A stretch of 5,941 bases of DNA, taken from the NCBI GenBank assembly GCA_003149835.1, contig QAMX01000027.1, positions 11,141-17,081 of the forward strand, in the 5' to 3' direction. Positions 1-5,223 of the stretch are shown here, piece after piece (position 1 is the stretch's first letter; each line of letters begins with the position of its first letter). The translations under genes and the position numbers were made by a program. Below the pieces are notes generated by a model that saw only the letters and a program-made list of their open reading frames with translations, was not told the origin of the DNA and did not search any database. This stretch comes from Clostridiales bacterium. GTDB lineage: Bacteria > Bacillota > Clostridia > Oscillospirales > QAMX01.

Positions 1-1533
1 CTCTTCGACGACCATGCAGATCAGGAAGCCGATTTACAGCCGCGCGACCCTGTCGTCGTCGTGATGGGTCACGTCGACCACGGCAAGACCTCGCTGCTGG
101 ACGCCATCCGCAAAACGCACGTCGTCGCGGGCGAGGCGGGCGGCATCACACAGCACATCGGCGCTTATCAGATCGAGGCCAATAAACGGATCATCACCTT
201 CCTCGATACGCCGGGACACGCGGCTTTCACCTCGATGCGCGCGCGCGGCGCCTCCGTCACCGACGTGGCGATTTTGGTCGTCGCGGCGGACGACGGCGTC
301 ATGCCGCAGACCGTTGAGGCGATTAACCACGCCAAGGCCGCCAACGTGCCGATTATCGTCGCGGTCAACAAGATGGATAAGCCGAGCGCCGACCCCGATA
401 AGGTTCTGCGCCAGCTGACGGAGCATGACCTCCTTCCGGAAGAATGGGGCGGCGAGACCGTCGTCTGCAAGGTGTCCGCCGCCACGGGCGACGGGCTGCC
501 GGAGCTGCTGGAAATGGTTCTGCTCGTCGCGGATATGCAGGAGCTCAAAGCGAACCCGAACCGGGCTGCGGCGGGCGCGGTCATTGAGGCGCGGCTGGAC
601 AAGACGCGCGGCGCAGTCGCCACGCTGCTGGTCCAGAACGGAACGCTGCACGTCGGCGATCTTCTGATCGCCGGGACGGCGGTCGGCCGCGTGCGGGCGA
701 TGACGAACGACAAGGGACAAAAGATCAGCGACGCCGGTCCGTCGATGCCGGTTGAGATCATCGGCCTTGACGAAGCGCCCGGAGCGGGCGACCATTTCCG
801 CGCCGTCAGCGACGAGCGGATGGCGCGCGAGCTGGTGCTTGAACGCAAGCAGAAGGAGCGCGACGCCAACACCTCCGCGGCGCAGAAGATGACGTTGCAG
901 GATCTTTTCGCCAATATCAAAGAGGGCACTCTCAAAGATCTCAATATCGTTTTGAAGGCCGACGTGCAGGGCTCGGCGGAGGCGCTGAAAGCCTCGCTCG
1001 AAGAGCTTTCCAACGAAGAGGTGCGGGTGCGGATCATCCACGCGGGCGTCGGCGCCATCAACGAAAACGACATTATGCTTGCCTCCGCCTCGAACGCCAT
1101 CGTTGTCGGCTTCAACGTCCGACCGGATATCAATACGCGCGCTTCGGCCGAGCAGAAGGGCATCGATATGCGCATGTACCGCGTCATCTACGAGTGTATC
1201 GACGAGGTCAAGGCCGCGATCAAGGGTATGCTGGCGCCGAAGTTCAAGGAAGAAATCCTCGGAACGGCGGAGGTTCGGCAGGTCTTCAAGGTCACGGGCG
1301 TGGGCACGGTCGCCGGCTGTATGGTCAAGGACGGCAAGGTGCAGCGCTCCGCGAAGGTGCGGATTGTCCGCGACGGCGTGGTAATCCACGAAGGCGAGAT
1401 TTCCAGCCTCAAACGCTTCAAGGACGACGTGCGCGAAGTGGCCACAGGCTTTGAATGCGGTATCGGCATCGAACGCTTCAATGATATCAAGGAAGGCGAC
1501 ATCATCGAAAACTATTTGATGGTTCAAATATAG
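1..1533 (+). CDS. infB: Translation initiation factor IF-2, 5'-truncated by the window edge
   Basis: IF-2 is the GTPase that brings initiator fMet-tRNA to the 30S subunit and promotes subunit joining. The frame is open from base 1, so 510 residues of the C-terminal part are visible and the N-terminal region is outside. All G motifs are present (residues of the visible fragment): G1 GHVDHGKT 23-30, G2 GGITQHIGA 47-55, G3 DTPGH 69-73, G4 NKMD 123-126, G5 SA at 159-160. A beta-barrel domain II follows (about 180-275), then domain III (about 290-400, with [19 protein letters not shown]) and the C2 domain that binds fMet-tRNA (about 424-510, with [15 protein letters not shown] and ending YLMVQI). 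A start at the GTG at 61 would fall inside the beta strand leading to G1 and is not the true start. No frameshift or missing motif is seen. The identification is essentially certain. Confidence 0.97.
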   Translation, partial: LFDDHADQEADLQPRDPVVVVMGHVDHGKTSLLDAIRKTHVVAGEAGGITQHIGAYQIEANKRIITFLDTPGHAAFTSMRARGASVTDVAILVVAADDGVMPQTVEAINHAKAANVPIIVAVNKMDKPSADPDKVLRQLTEHDLLPEEWGGETVVCKVSAATGDGLPELLEMVLLVADMQELKANPNRAAAGAVIEARLDKTRGAVATLLVQNGTLHVGDLLIAGTAVGRVRAMTNDKGQKISDAGPSMPVEIIGLDEAPGAGDHFRAVSDERMARELVLERKQKERDANTSAAQKMTLQDLFANIKEGTLKDLNIVLKADVQGSAEALKASLEELSNEEVRVRIIHAGVGAINENDIMLASASNAIVVGFNVRPDINTRASAEQKGIDMRMYRVIYECIDEVKAAIKGMLAPKFKEEILGTAEVRQVFKVTGVGTVAGCMVKDGKVQRSAKVRIVRDGVVIHEGEISSLKRFKDDVREVATGFECGIGIERFNDIKEGDIIENYLMVQI

Positions 1534-1545
1534 GCTCAGGTGCGG

Positions 1546-1561
1546 CCCGCCGCGCGGCGGG
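1546..1561. repeat. 16-bp perfect GC palindrome after infB
   Basis: CCCGCCGCGCGGCGGG equals its own reverse complement and begins 13 nt after the infB stop. As RNA it can form a 6-bp all-GC stem with a 4-nt loop. No T-run follows, so it does not look like an intrinsic terminator by itself. It could protect the infB mRNA 3' end, or be one edge of a small palindromic repeat together with the hairpin at 1598-1626. In a GC-rich genome a palindrome of this size has limited significance. Confidence 0.5.
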
Positions 1562-1597
1562 GCGTATACCGTTCCACCGTACGATCCATACTACTGT

Positions 1598-1626
1598 CGC
1601 TTGCCTCCGTCCGGCGGAGGCAAGCG
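1598..1626. repeat. 12-bp perfect stem hairpin, function unknown
   Basis: CGCTTGCCTCCG at 1598-1609 is the exact reverse complement of CGGAGGCAAGCG at 1615-1626, leaving a 5-nt loop (TCCGG). The stem is perfect and of mixed composition, so it is much less likely to be chance than a short GC palindrome. No T-run follows directly; the nearest is GGTTTAGGTTTTT about 10 nt downstream. It may be a 3'-end-stabilising structure for infB mRNA or a copy of a dispersed palindromic intergenic element. Confidence 0.6.
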
Positions 1627-1693
1627 CGCAGCGGTTTAGGTTTTTCGGAAGGATACAGCCGGAATTCCTTGCGTACCGGGAAAATAGGATGCT

Positions 1694-1725
1694 AAAAAAA
1701 TCCCGGCGCGCGCCGGGATTTTTTT
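1694..1725 (+). terminator. Strong intrinsic terminator between infB and rbfA, likely bidirectional
   Basis: The 32 bases are a perfect palindrome: seven A, then TCCCGGCG, CGCGCCGGGA and seven T. The GC-rich core stem is followed by TTTTTTTG and then TCTTTTT, the classical form of a Rho-independent terminator on the + strand. Because the flanking A-run gives a U-run on the other strand, it could also stop minus-strand transcription. It lies 160 nt after the infB stop and about 114 nt before the rbfA start, so it should end or attenuate the infB transcript. It could be a plain terminator or a regulated attenuator in an rbfA leader. Confidence 0.92.
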
Positions 1726-1816
1726 GTCTTTTTACCCTTTGGGAAAAAACGCGTTCTTCCCGGGCGCAGTAAAGACGAAAGCGAAGCCCTTGCCGCCGTG
1801 CAGGATTGTGTTTTTT

Positions 1817-1825
1817 AGAAGGGAG
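1817..1825 (+). promoter_or_regulatory. rbfA ribosome binding site with two possible starts
   Basis: AGAAGGGAG ends 4 nt before a GTG (1830) and 13 nt before the ATG at 1839, both in the rbfA frame. Spacing slightly favours the GTG, while codon preference and the usual RbfA N terminus favour the ATG. The two products differ by only three residues. Confidence 0.6.
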
Positions 1826-1838
1826 TGCGGTGAAAAAC

Positions 1839-2264
1839 ATGGCAAATTACAGAGCCGTTCGCGTCGGAGACGAGATCAAAACGAAGATCAGCGAGATCAT
1901 CCCGACGCTCAAAGACCCGCGGATCAACGGAATTGTCAGCGTGACCCGAGTGGAGGTTTCCAACGATTCAAAATATGCGCGCGTGTATATCAGCGCGCTG
2001 GGGGACGAGGCGCATCTCGCGGAAACCGTCAAAGGCTTTCAGTCCTCGGCGGGGTATATCCGCCGTGCGCTCGCGGCCTCCATGCAGCTCCGCAATACGC
2101 CGGAGCTGAAATTCGTCGCCGATAAGGGGCTGGTGCGCGGCCAGCGGACGATTGAACTGATGCGCGAACTTTCTGAGTCTGAACAGAAAAAGGAGATTTC
2201 GGCGGATGAACAAAGCGAACCGGCAGACGCTCGCGGAGATGGCGCGGCGCATGAAGGCCGATGA
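1839..2264 (+). CDS. rbfA: 30S ribosome-binding factor A
   Basis: RbfA binds the immature 30S subunit near 16S rRNA helix 1 and helps its late maturation and cold adaptation. The 141-residue product begins MANYRAVRVGDEIK, has the family signature LKDPRI at 24-29, the strand ARVYISALGDE at 47-57, the KH-like helix-turn-helix SSAGYIRR at 69-76, and the conserved end LRNTPELKFVAD at 84-95. The family fold is complete by about residue 115; the rest is a polar tail rich in Glu, Asp, Ser and Lys, somewhat longer than in a minimal RbfA of about 120 residues. The tail exists because the frame stays open across the start of nrnA, overlapping it by 59 nt. I chose ATG 1839 for its match to the family N terminus; GTG 1830 is a real alternative. 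Unlike the usual arrangement, the gene is separated from infB by 305 nt and a strong terminator. Confidence 0.93.
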   Translation: MANYRAVRVGDEIKTKISEIIPTLKDPRINGIVSVTRVEVSNDSKYARVYISALGDEAHLAETVKGFQSSAGYIRRALAASMQLRNTPELKFVADKGLVRGQRTIELMRELSESEQKKEISADEQSEPADARGDGAAHEGR

Positions 2265-3174
2265 CGATTTTTTGATTTTGACGCACCGCAGACCCGATGG
2301 GGATACCGTCGGTTCTGCGGTCGCGCTCTGTATCGCGCTGCGCCGGCTTGGAAAGCGCGCCTATGTCTGCGCCAATCCGGAGGCGCCGGAGCGGCTGCAA
2401 CGCTATCTGGCGCCTTATGAGGCGCAGGGCGAGACACGGGATCAGACGGTCGTGACCGTCGATATTCCGTCCTATACGCAGATGGAGCCGCTTTCACGGC
2501 GGTACAGCGGAGAGATCGACTATATCATCGATCACCATGTTGCCAACCAGATGACGGCGCGCAAGGGAAAAGTCGACGATCCGTCGGCCGCCGCGACCGG
2601 CGAGATCGTTTACGAACTGATCTGCCAGCTCGGCGTCCCGCTTGACGCGGAGCTGGCGGCGCACCTGTATATTTCCATCTCCACGGACACGGGCTGTTTT
2701 CTCTATTCGAATACGACTGCCGCGACGCATGAGCTGGCTGCGGCCTGTATCCGCGCCGGGATCGATCTCGCGGCGCTGAACATGGAGTTTTTCGAGAAAA
2801 AGCGCCGCGCCCGCTTTGAGATGGAGCGGCTCGTCTACAATGGGCTGCGTTTTTACTGCGGCGGCCGTATCGCGGCGATCACCGTCACGCAGCAGATGCG
2901 GCGCGACACCGGCGCAACCGAGGACGATATCGACGATTTTTCCTCGATCCCGCGCAAAATCGAGGGCGTGCGCGCCGGAATCTCCGCATATGAGCAGCCG
3001 GACGGCTCGACGAAAATCTCCGTGCGCACATCGGGCGACATCGACGCGGCGGCGGTCTGCGCGGCCTTTCACGGCGGCGGCCATCTCTGCGCCGCCGGCT
3101 GCAACCTCGCGCTGCCGCCCGAGCAGGCGATTGAAGCGGTCTGTGCGGAGGTCGGAAAGCGGCTTTTCGACTGA
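2206..3174 (+). CDS. nrnA: DHH/DHHA1 phosphoesterase, NrnA type (oligoribonuclease / pAp phosphatase)
   Basis: Members of this family are Mn-dependent cytoplasmic phosphoesterases that degrade 2-5-nt RNAs and, in several species, dephosphorylate 3'-phosphoadenosine 5'-phosphate. The 322-residue length fits NrnA (about 310-325). Visible metal-site motifs are H27 with PDGDTVGS at 30-37, the VD pair with D86, DHH at 109-111 and DTGCF with D161. The C-terminal DHHA1 substrate-binding motif HGGGH is at 289-293, followed by AAG. There are no membrane segments, PAS or GGDEF domain, so it is not GdpP, and it lacks the larger RecJ domains. AGGAG at 2191-2195 lies 10 nt before ATG 2206 and supports this start inside the end of rbfA, suggesting translational coupling. 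The position between rbfA and truB is typical for Clostridia. Whether RNA or pAp (or c-di-AMP-derived pApA) is its main substrate cannot be read from sequence. Confidence 0.9.
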   Translation: MNKANRQTLAEMARRMKADDDFLILTHRRPDGDTVGSAVALCIALRRLGKRAYVCANPEAPERLQRYLAPYEAQGETRDQTVVTVDIPSYTQMEPLSRRYSGEIDYIIDHHVANQMTARKGKVDDPSAAATGEIVYELICQLGVPLDAELAAHLYISISTDTGCFLYSNTTAATHELAAACIRAGIDLAALNMEFFEKKRRARFEMERLVYNGLRFYCGGRIAAITVTQQMRRDTGATEDDIDDFSSIPRKIEGVRAGISAYEQPDGSTKISVRTSGDIDAAAVCAAFHGGGHLCAAGCNLALPPEQAIEAVCAEVGKRLFD

Positions 3175-3182
3175 GAGAGCAT

Positions 3183-3188
3183 GGAGGG
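3183..3188 (+). promoter_or_regulatory. truB ribosome binding site
   Basis: GGAGGG ends 9 nt before ATG 3198. It directly abuts the upstream in-frame TTG at 3189, which rules that codon out as the start. Confidence 0.8.
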
Positions 3189-3197
3189 TTGAATTCT

Positions 3198-4100
3198 ATG
3201 GAAAAGCCCGCGAGCGGGATTATCTTGGCCGACAAGCCTGAGGGGATGACCTCGCAGGCGCTTGTCTCGCGCGTCAAGCGGATGTTGCAGGTTCGTTCCG
3301 CCGGACATACGGGGACGTTGGATCCGATTGCCACGGGGCTGAATCTGATTTGCTACGGCCGCGCGACCAAGGTCTGTGAATACATAACCGGTTGCGATAA
3401 AGAGTATGTCGCCGCGCTCCGCCTCGGCGTCGAGACGGACACCGGCGACGTGACCGGCGCGGTCGTGAACACCTGCGAAAAAAACTTCCGAAGTAGCGAG
3501 GTCGCGGCGGCGCTGCCGCGTTTTCTGGGAACGCAGGGACAGATCCCGCCGATGTACTCGGCCATCAAGCGCGGCGGCAAAAAACTGTACGAGCTGGCCC
3601 GCGCGGGCGAAACCGTCGAGCTGGAACCGAGACAAATTACGATTTACGCCCTGGAACTGCTGGACGGCGACGAACCGAATCAGGAGTTTACGCTCCGCAT
3701 CGCCTGCTCCAAAGGGACGTATATCCGCTCGCTCTGCCGGGATATCGGCCGCGCGCTCGGCTCGTTTGGAACGATGGCGGCGCTGCGGCGCACTGCGGTC
3801 GGCGGCTTCTCCGTCCGGCAGGCGCTGACGCCGGAAACGCTCGCGGAGCGATTGGCGCAGGGCGACTACGGCTTTGTTCTGCCGATGGACGCGGTGTTCG
3901 CGCCGCTCGGGAGCATGACGGTAGATGCGCGCGGCGAGGCGCTGCTGAAAAACGGCGCGGAGATTCCGGCAGACTGCGTGACGGCAAGCGCGGGGGCGGC
4001 CGGACGGCGGCGCATCTATAATGCAACCGGCGCGTTTCTGGCCGTCGGCACGCTGGACGGCAGTCAGATCGCGGTGGAAAAACGCTTTTTTGAATCGTGA
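3198..4100 (+). CDS. truB: tRNA pseudouridine(55) synthase
   Basis: TruB isomerises U55 in the T-loop of almost all elongator tRNAs and also acts as a tRNA-folding chaperone. The 300-residue product has the family's normal length. Motif I is ADKPEGMTS at 11-19. The catalytic motif GHTGTLDP at 36-43 carries the nucleophile D42 (equivalent to D48 of E. coli TruB). KEY at 68-70 carries the conserved active-site Tyr70, followed by LGVETDTGD at 76-84. QIPPMYSAIK at 115-124 and SKGTYIRSLCRDIG at 171-184, with the conserved Arg177, complete the catalytic core. Residues from about 229 to 300 form the C-terminal RNA-binding region. The gene starts 23 nt after nrnA and is probably on the same transcript. 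All expected residues are present and nothing is broken. Confidence 0.96.
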   Translation: MEKPASGIILADKPEGMTSQALVSRVKRMLQVRSAGHTGTLDPIATGLNLICYGRATKVCEYITGCDKEYVAALRLGVETDTGDVTGAVVNTCEKNFRSSEVAAALPRFLGTQGQIPPMYSAIKRGGKKLYELARAGETVELEPRQITIYALELLDGDEPNQEFTLRIACSKGTYIRSLCRDIGRALGSFGTMAALRRTAVGGFSVRQALTPETLAERLAQGDYGFVLPMDAVFAPLGSMTVDARGEALLKNGAEIPADCVTASAGAAGRRRIYNATGAFLAVGTLDGSQIAVEKRFFES

Positions 4101-4119
4101 ACGGCGGTGGAACGATCAA

Positions 4120-4155
4120 CGGCGCCGGCAGCCGGAAATCGTGCCGCAGGCGCCG
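4120..4155 (+). other. Possible RNA hairpin downstream of truB
   Basis: CGGCGCC at 4120-4126 pairs exactly with GGCGCCG at 4149-4155. The inner segment GGCA (4127-4130) pairs with TGCC (4142-4145), leaving a 3-nt bulge on the right side and an 11-nt loop. No T-run follows, only an A-rich stretch, so this is not an intrinsic terminator on the + strand. GGCGCC is self-complementary and the local sequence is GC-rich, so chance is possible. Confidence 0.35.
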
Positions 4156-4282
4156 CTATTCCGGACATGATTTCCGAAAAAAAGATCAAAAATCCGGCGG
4201 GTACAAACGGACGGGAGCTCCTTGCCGGACACAGCCGCCGCGCTTTTTCAGAAACCGCACGGCGAAAAGCACAGGAGCGATA

Positions 4283-4290
4283 CGGGAGGA
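4283..4290 (+). promoter_or_regulatory. ribF ribosome binding site
   Basis: CGGGAGGA ends 9 nt before ATG 4300. This decides the start: the open frame reaches back to TTG 4222, but that codon has no such site and the extra 26 residues show no RibF similarity. Confidence 0.8.
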
Positions 4291-4299
4291 CAAGACGGT

Positions 4300-5223
4300 A
4301 TGGATGACCGCGGACAGAAAATTCGGCGCGTAACGGCGCTCGGCTTTTTCGACGGACTGCATCTTGGGCACCAGGCGGTGATTCGCCGCGCCGTTGAAAT
4401 CGCGGCGGAGACAGGAGCCGCGCCGTGCATTCTGACCTTTGACCGGCGGCCGAAAAATGTAGCGCGGAACGAATCGGCGGAGCTGCTGACAGACCGGAGG
4501 GCAAAGGCGGTGCTGGCCGCCGCGCTGTTTCCCGGCGTCGAGCTGATCGAGCTGTCATTCGATGCGAATCTGAAATCGATGCAGTGGCAGGCGTTTGCCA
4601 CGGAAATCCTTCAACAAAAACTGAATACGGTCTGCGCCGTTTCCGGCCGCAGTTTTCGCTTCGGACAGGGCGGCTGCGGAACGCCGCCGATGCTGCGGCG
4701 CATCCTTGCGGCGGAAACGGTCGGCGAGGTGCATTTCGGAGGCCGCTCCGTCAGCTCGACGCGAATCCGCGCCCTGATCCGGAACGGAGAGATTGAAGCG
4801 GCGAACCGTCTGCTGGGTCATCCTCATACGATCGTGGGACCGTCGGTCCGCGGCGACGGCCGCGGCCGGCAGCTCGGCTTTGCGACGCTGAACCTCGACC
4901 TCGCGGCCGGGCTGGTCAGGCCGCGCGCGGGCGTCTACGTCTCGGCGGTGCGCCTGAAAGGCAGGCTGTACCGCTCGATCACCAACTTCGGTACGCGGCC
5001 GACGTTTTATGAAAACGGCGTCTTCGACTGCGAGACGCATATTTTTGATTTCAACGGGCAGAGCTACGGGGAAGAAGCCGAGCTGCTGCTGTATGCGTTT
5101 ATCAGAGAGGAACGGCGTTTTTCGGACAGGGACGCGCTCGTCCGCCAAATCACCGCGGACGTCGAAACCGCGAAGCGGTTTGAAATTTCAGACGGCGGAA
5201 GCGGAAAAGGGGAGAGCTTATGA
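4300..5223 (+). CDS. ribF: Bifunctional riboflavin kinase / FAD synthetase
   Basis: RibF phosphorylates riboflavin to FMN and then adenylates FMN to FAD in the cytoplasm. The 307-residue product has the usual length. The N-terminal nucleotidyltransferase domain shows ALGFFDGLHLGHQ at 13-25 (family GxFDGxHxGH), TFD at 46-48 and SFRFG at 118-122. A linker, SSTRIRALIRNGEIEAA, leads to the C-terminal flavokinase domain with GRQLGFATLNL at 189-199, a conserved NFGTRPTF stretch, and CETHIFDF with the probable catalytic Glu245. Some signatures differ from the usual: TFDRRP replaces TFDPHP, and GFATLN replaces GFPTAN, although Thr196 and Asn198 are kept. The residues that bind nucleotide and flavin look adequate for activity, but this is untested. 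The TGA stop overlaps the ATG of the next gene. Confidence 0.93.
   Translation: MDDRGQKIRRVTALGFFDGLHLGHQAVIRRAVEIAAETGAAPCILTFDRRPKNVARNESAELLTDRRAKAVLAAALFPGVELIELSFDANLKSMQWQAFATEILQQKLNTVCAVSGRSFRFGQGGCGTPPMLRRILAAETVGEVHFGGRSVSSTRIRALIRNGEIEAANRLLGHPHTIVGPSVRGDGRGRQLGFATLNLDLAAGLVRPRAGVYVSAVRLKGRLYRSITNFGTRPTFYENGVFDCETHIFDFNGQSYGEEAELLLYAFIREERRFSDRDALVRQITADVETAKRFEISDGGSGKGESL
5207..5215 (+). promoter_or_regulatory. murT ribosome binding site inside the ribF end
   Basis: AAGGGGAGA contains GGGGAG, ending 5 nt before ATG 5220. It supports the ATGA start-stop overlap as the real beginning of the downstream gene. Confidence 0.75.

Larger units (their letters stand above)
1534..1838. other. 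Intergenic region infB-rbfA with palindromes and terminator
   Basis: This 305-nt stretch has no believable gene. From left to right it holds a 16-bp GC palindrome (1546-1561), a hairpin with a 12-bp perfect stem (1598-1626), a perfect 32-bp palindromic intrinsic terminator (1694-1725), and the rbfA ribosome binding site (1817-1825). A minus-strand open frame crosses it but has no recognisable protein features. I found no pair of good -35 and -10 boxes with 16-18 nt spacing, so the rbfA promoter, if one is here, cannot be placed by eye. Confidence 0.8.
4101..4299. other. Gap between truB and ribF, no convincing gene
   Basis: This 199-nt stretch interrupts an otherwise tight gene block. It holds a hairpin at 4120-4155 and a run of eight A near 4176-4183. 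Two plus-strand open frames cross it (from GTG 4097 and GTG 4107), both Arg- and Lys-rich, with no recognisable motif and no Shine-Dalgarno site. It may be a ribF leader or degenerate coding sequence. I see no FMN riboswitch consensus and no clear promoter. Confidence 0.6.

Noticed and set aside
168..1187. 339-residue minus-strand open frame inside infB
   Set aside because: Low-complexity Ser/Arg/Ala composition typical of a GC-rich wrong frame; infB is certain here.
34..1527. 497-residue minus-strand open frame opposite infB
   Set aside because: It is an exact shadow of infB, full of Arg, Asp, His and Val with no domain signature; such long antisense frames are common in GC-rich genes.
1729..1749. 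Second hairpin TTTTTACCC / GGGAAAAAA after the terminator
   Set aside because: Only three GC pairs, a 3-nt loop and an internal A mismatch; too weak to call a structure.
1790..1818. TTGCCG with TTTTAG about 17 nt later as an rbfA promoter
   Set aside because: Both boxes are poor matches and the -10 box would touch the ribosome binding site, leaving almost no leader.
1502..1840. 112-residue minus-strand open frame across the infB-rbfA gap
   Set aside because: It runs through the palindromes and terminator, has no recognisable motif and no ribosome binding site.
2494..3084. Minus-strand open frame opposite nrnA
   Set aside because: nrnA has all its catalytic motifs on the + strand; the antisense frame shows no family features and no start site.
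3181..3192. Three-codon open frame ATG GAG GGT TGA before truB
   Set aside because: It coincides with the truB Shine-Dalgarno sequence and is best explained by chance.
4076..4091. AAAAACGCTTTTTT at the end of truB as a terminator
   Set aside because: The stem is only A-T pairs with a 3-nt loop inside the truB coding sequence, with no GC-rich core.
4222..4299. Longer RibF from TTG 4222
   Set aside because: The 26 extra residues lack RibF similarity and a ribosome binding site, while ATG 4300 has a good site and gives normal family length.
4555..5148. Minus-strand open frame opposite ribF
   Set aside because: Arg-rich shadow frame of a confidently identified gene.
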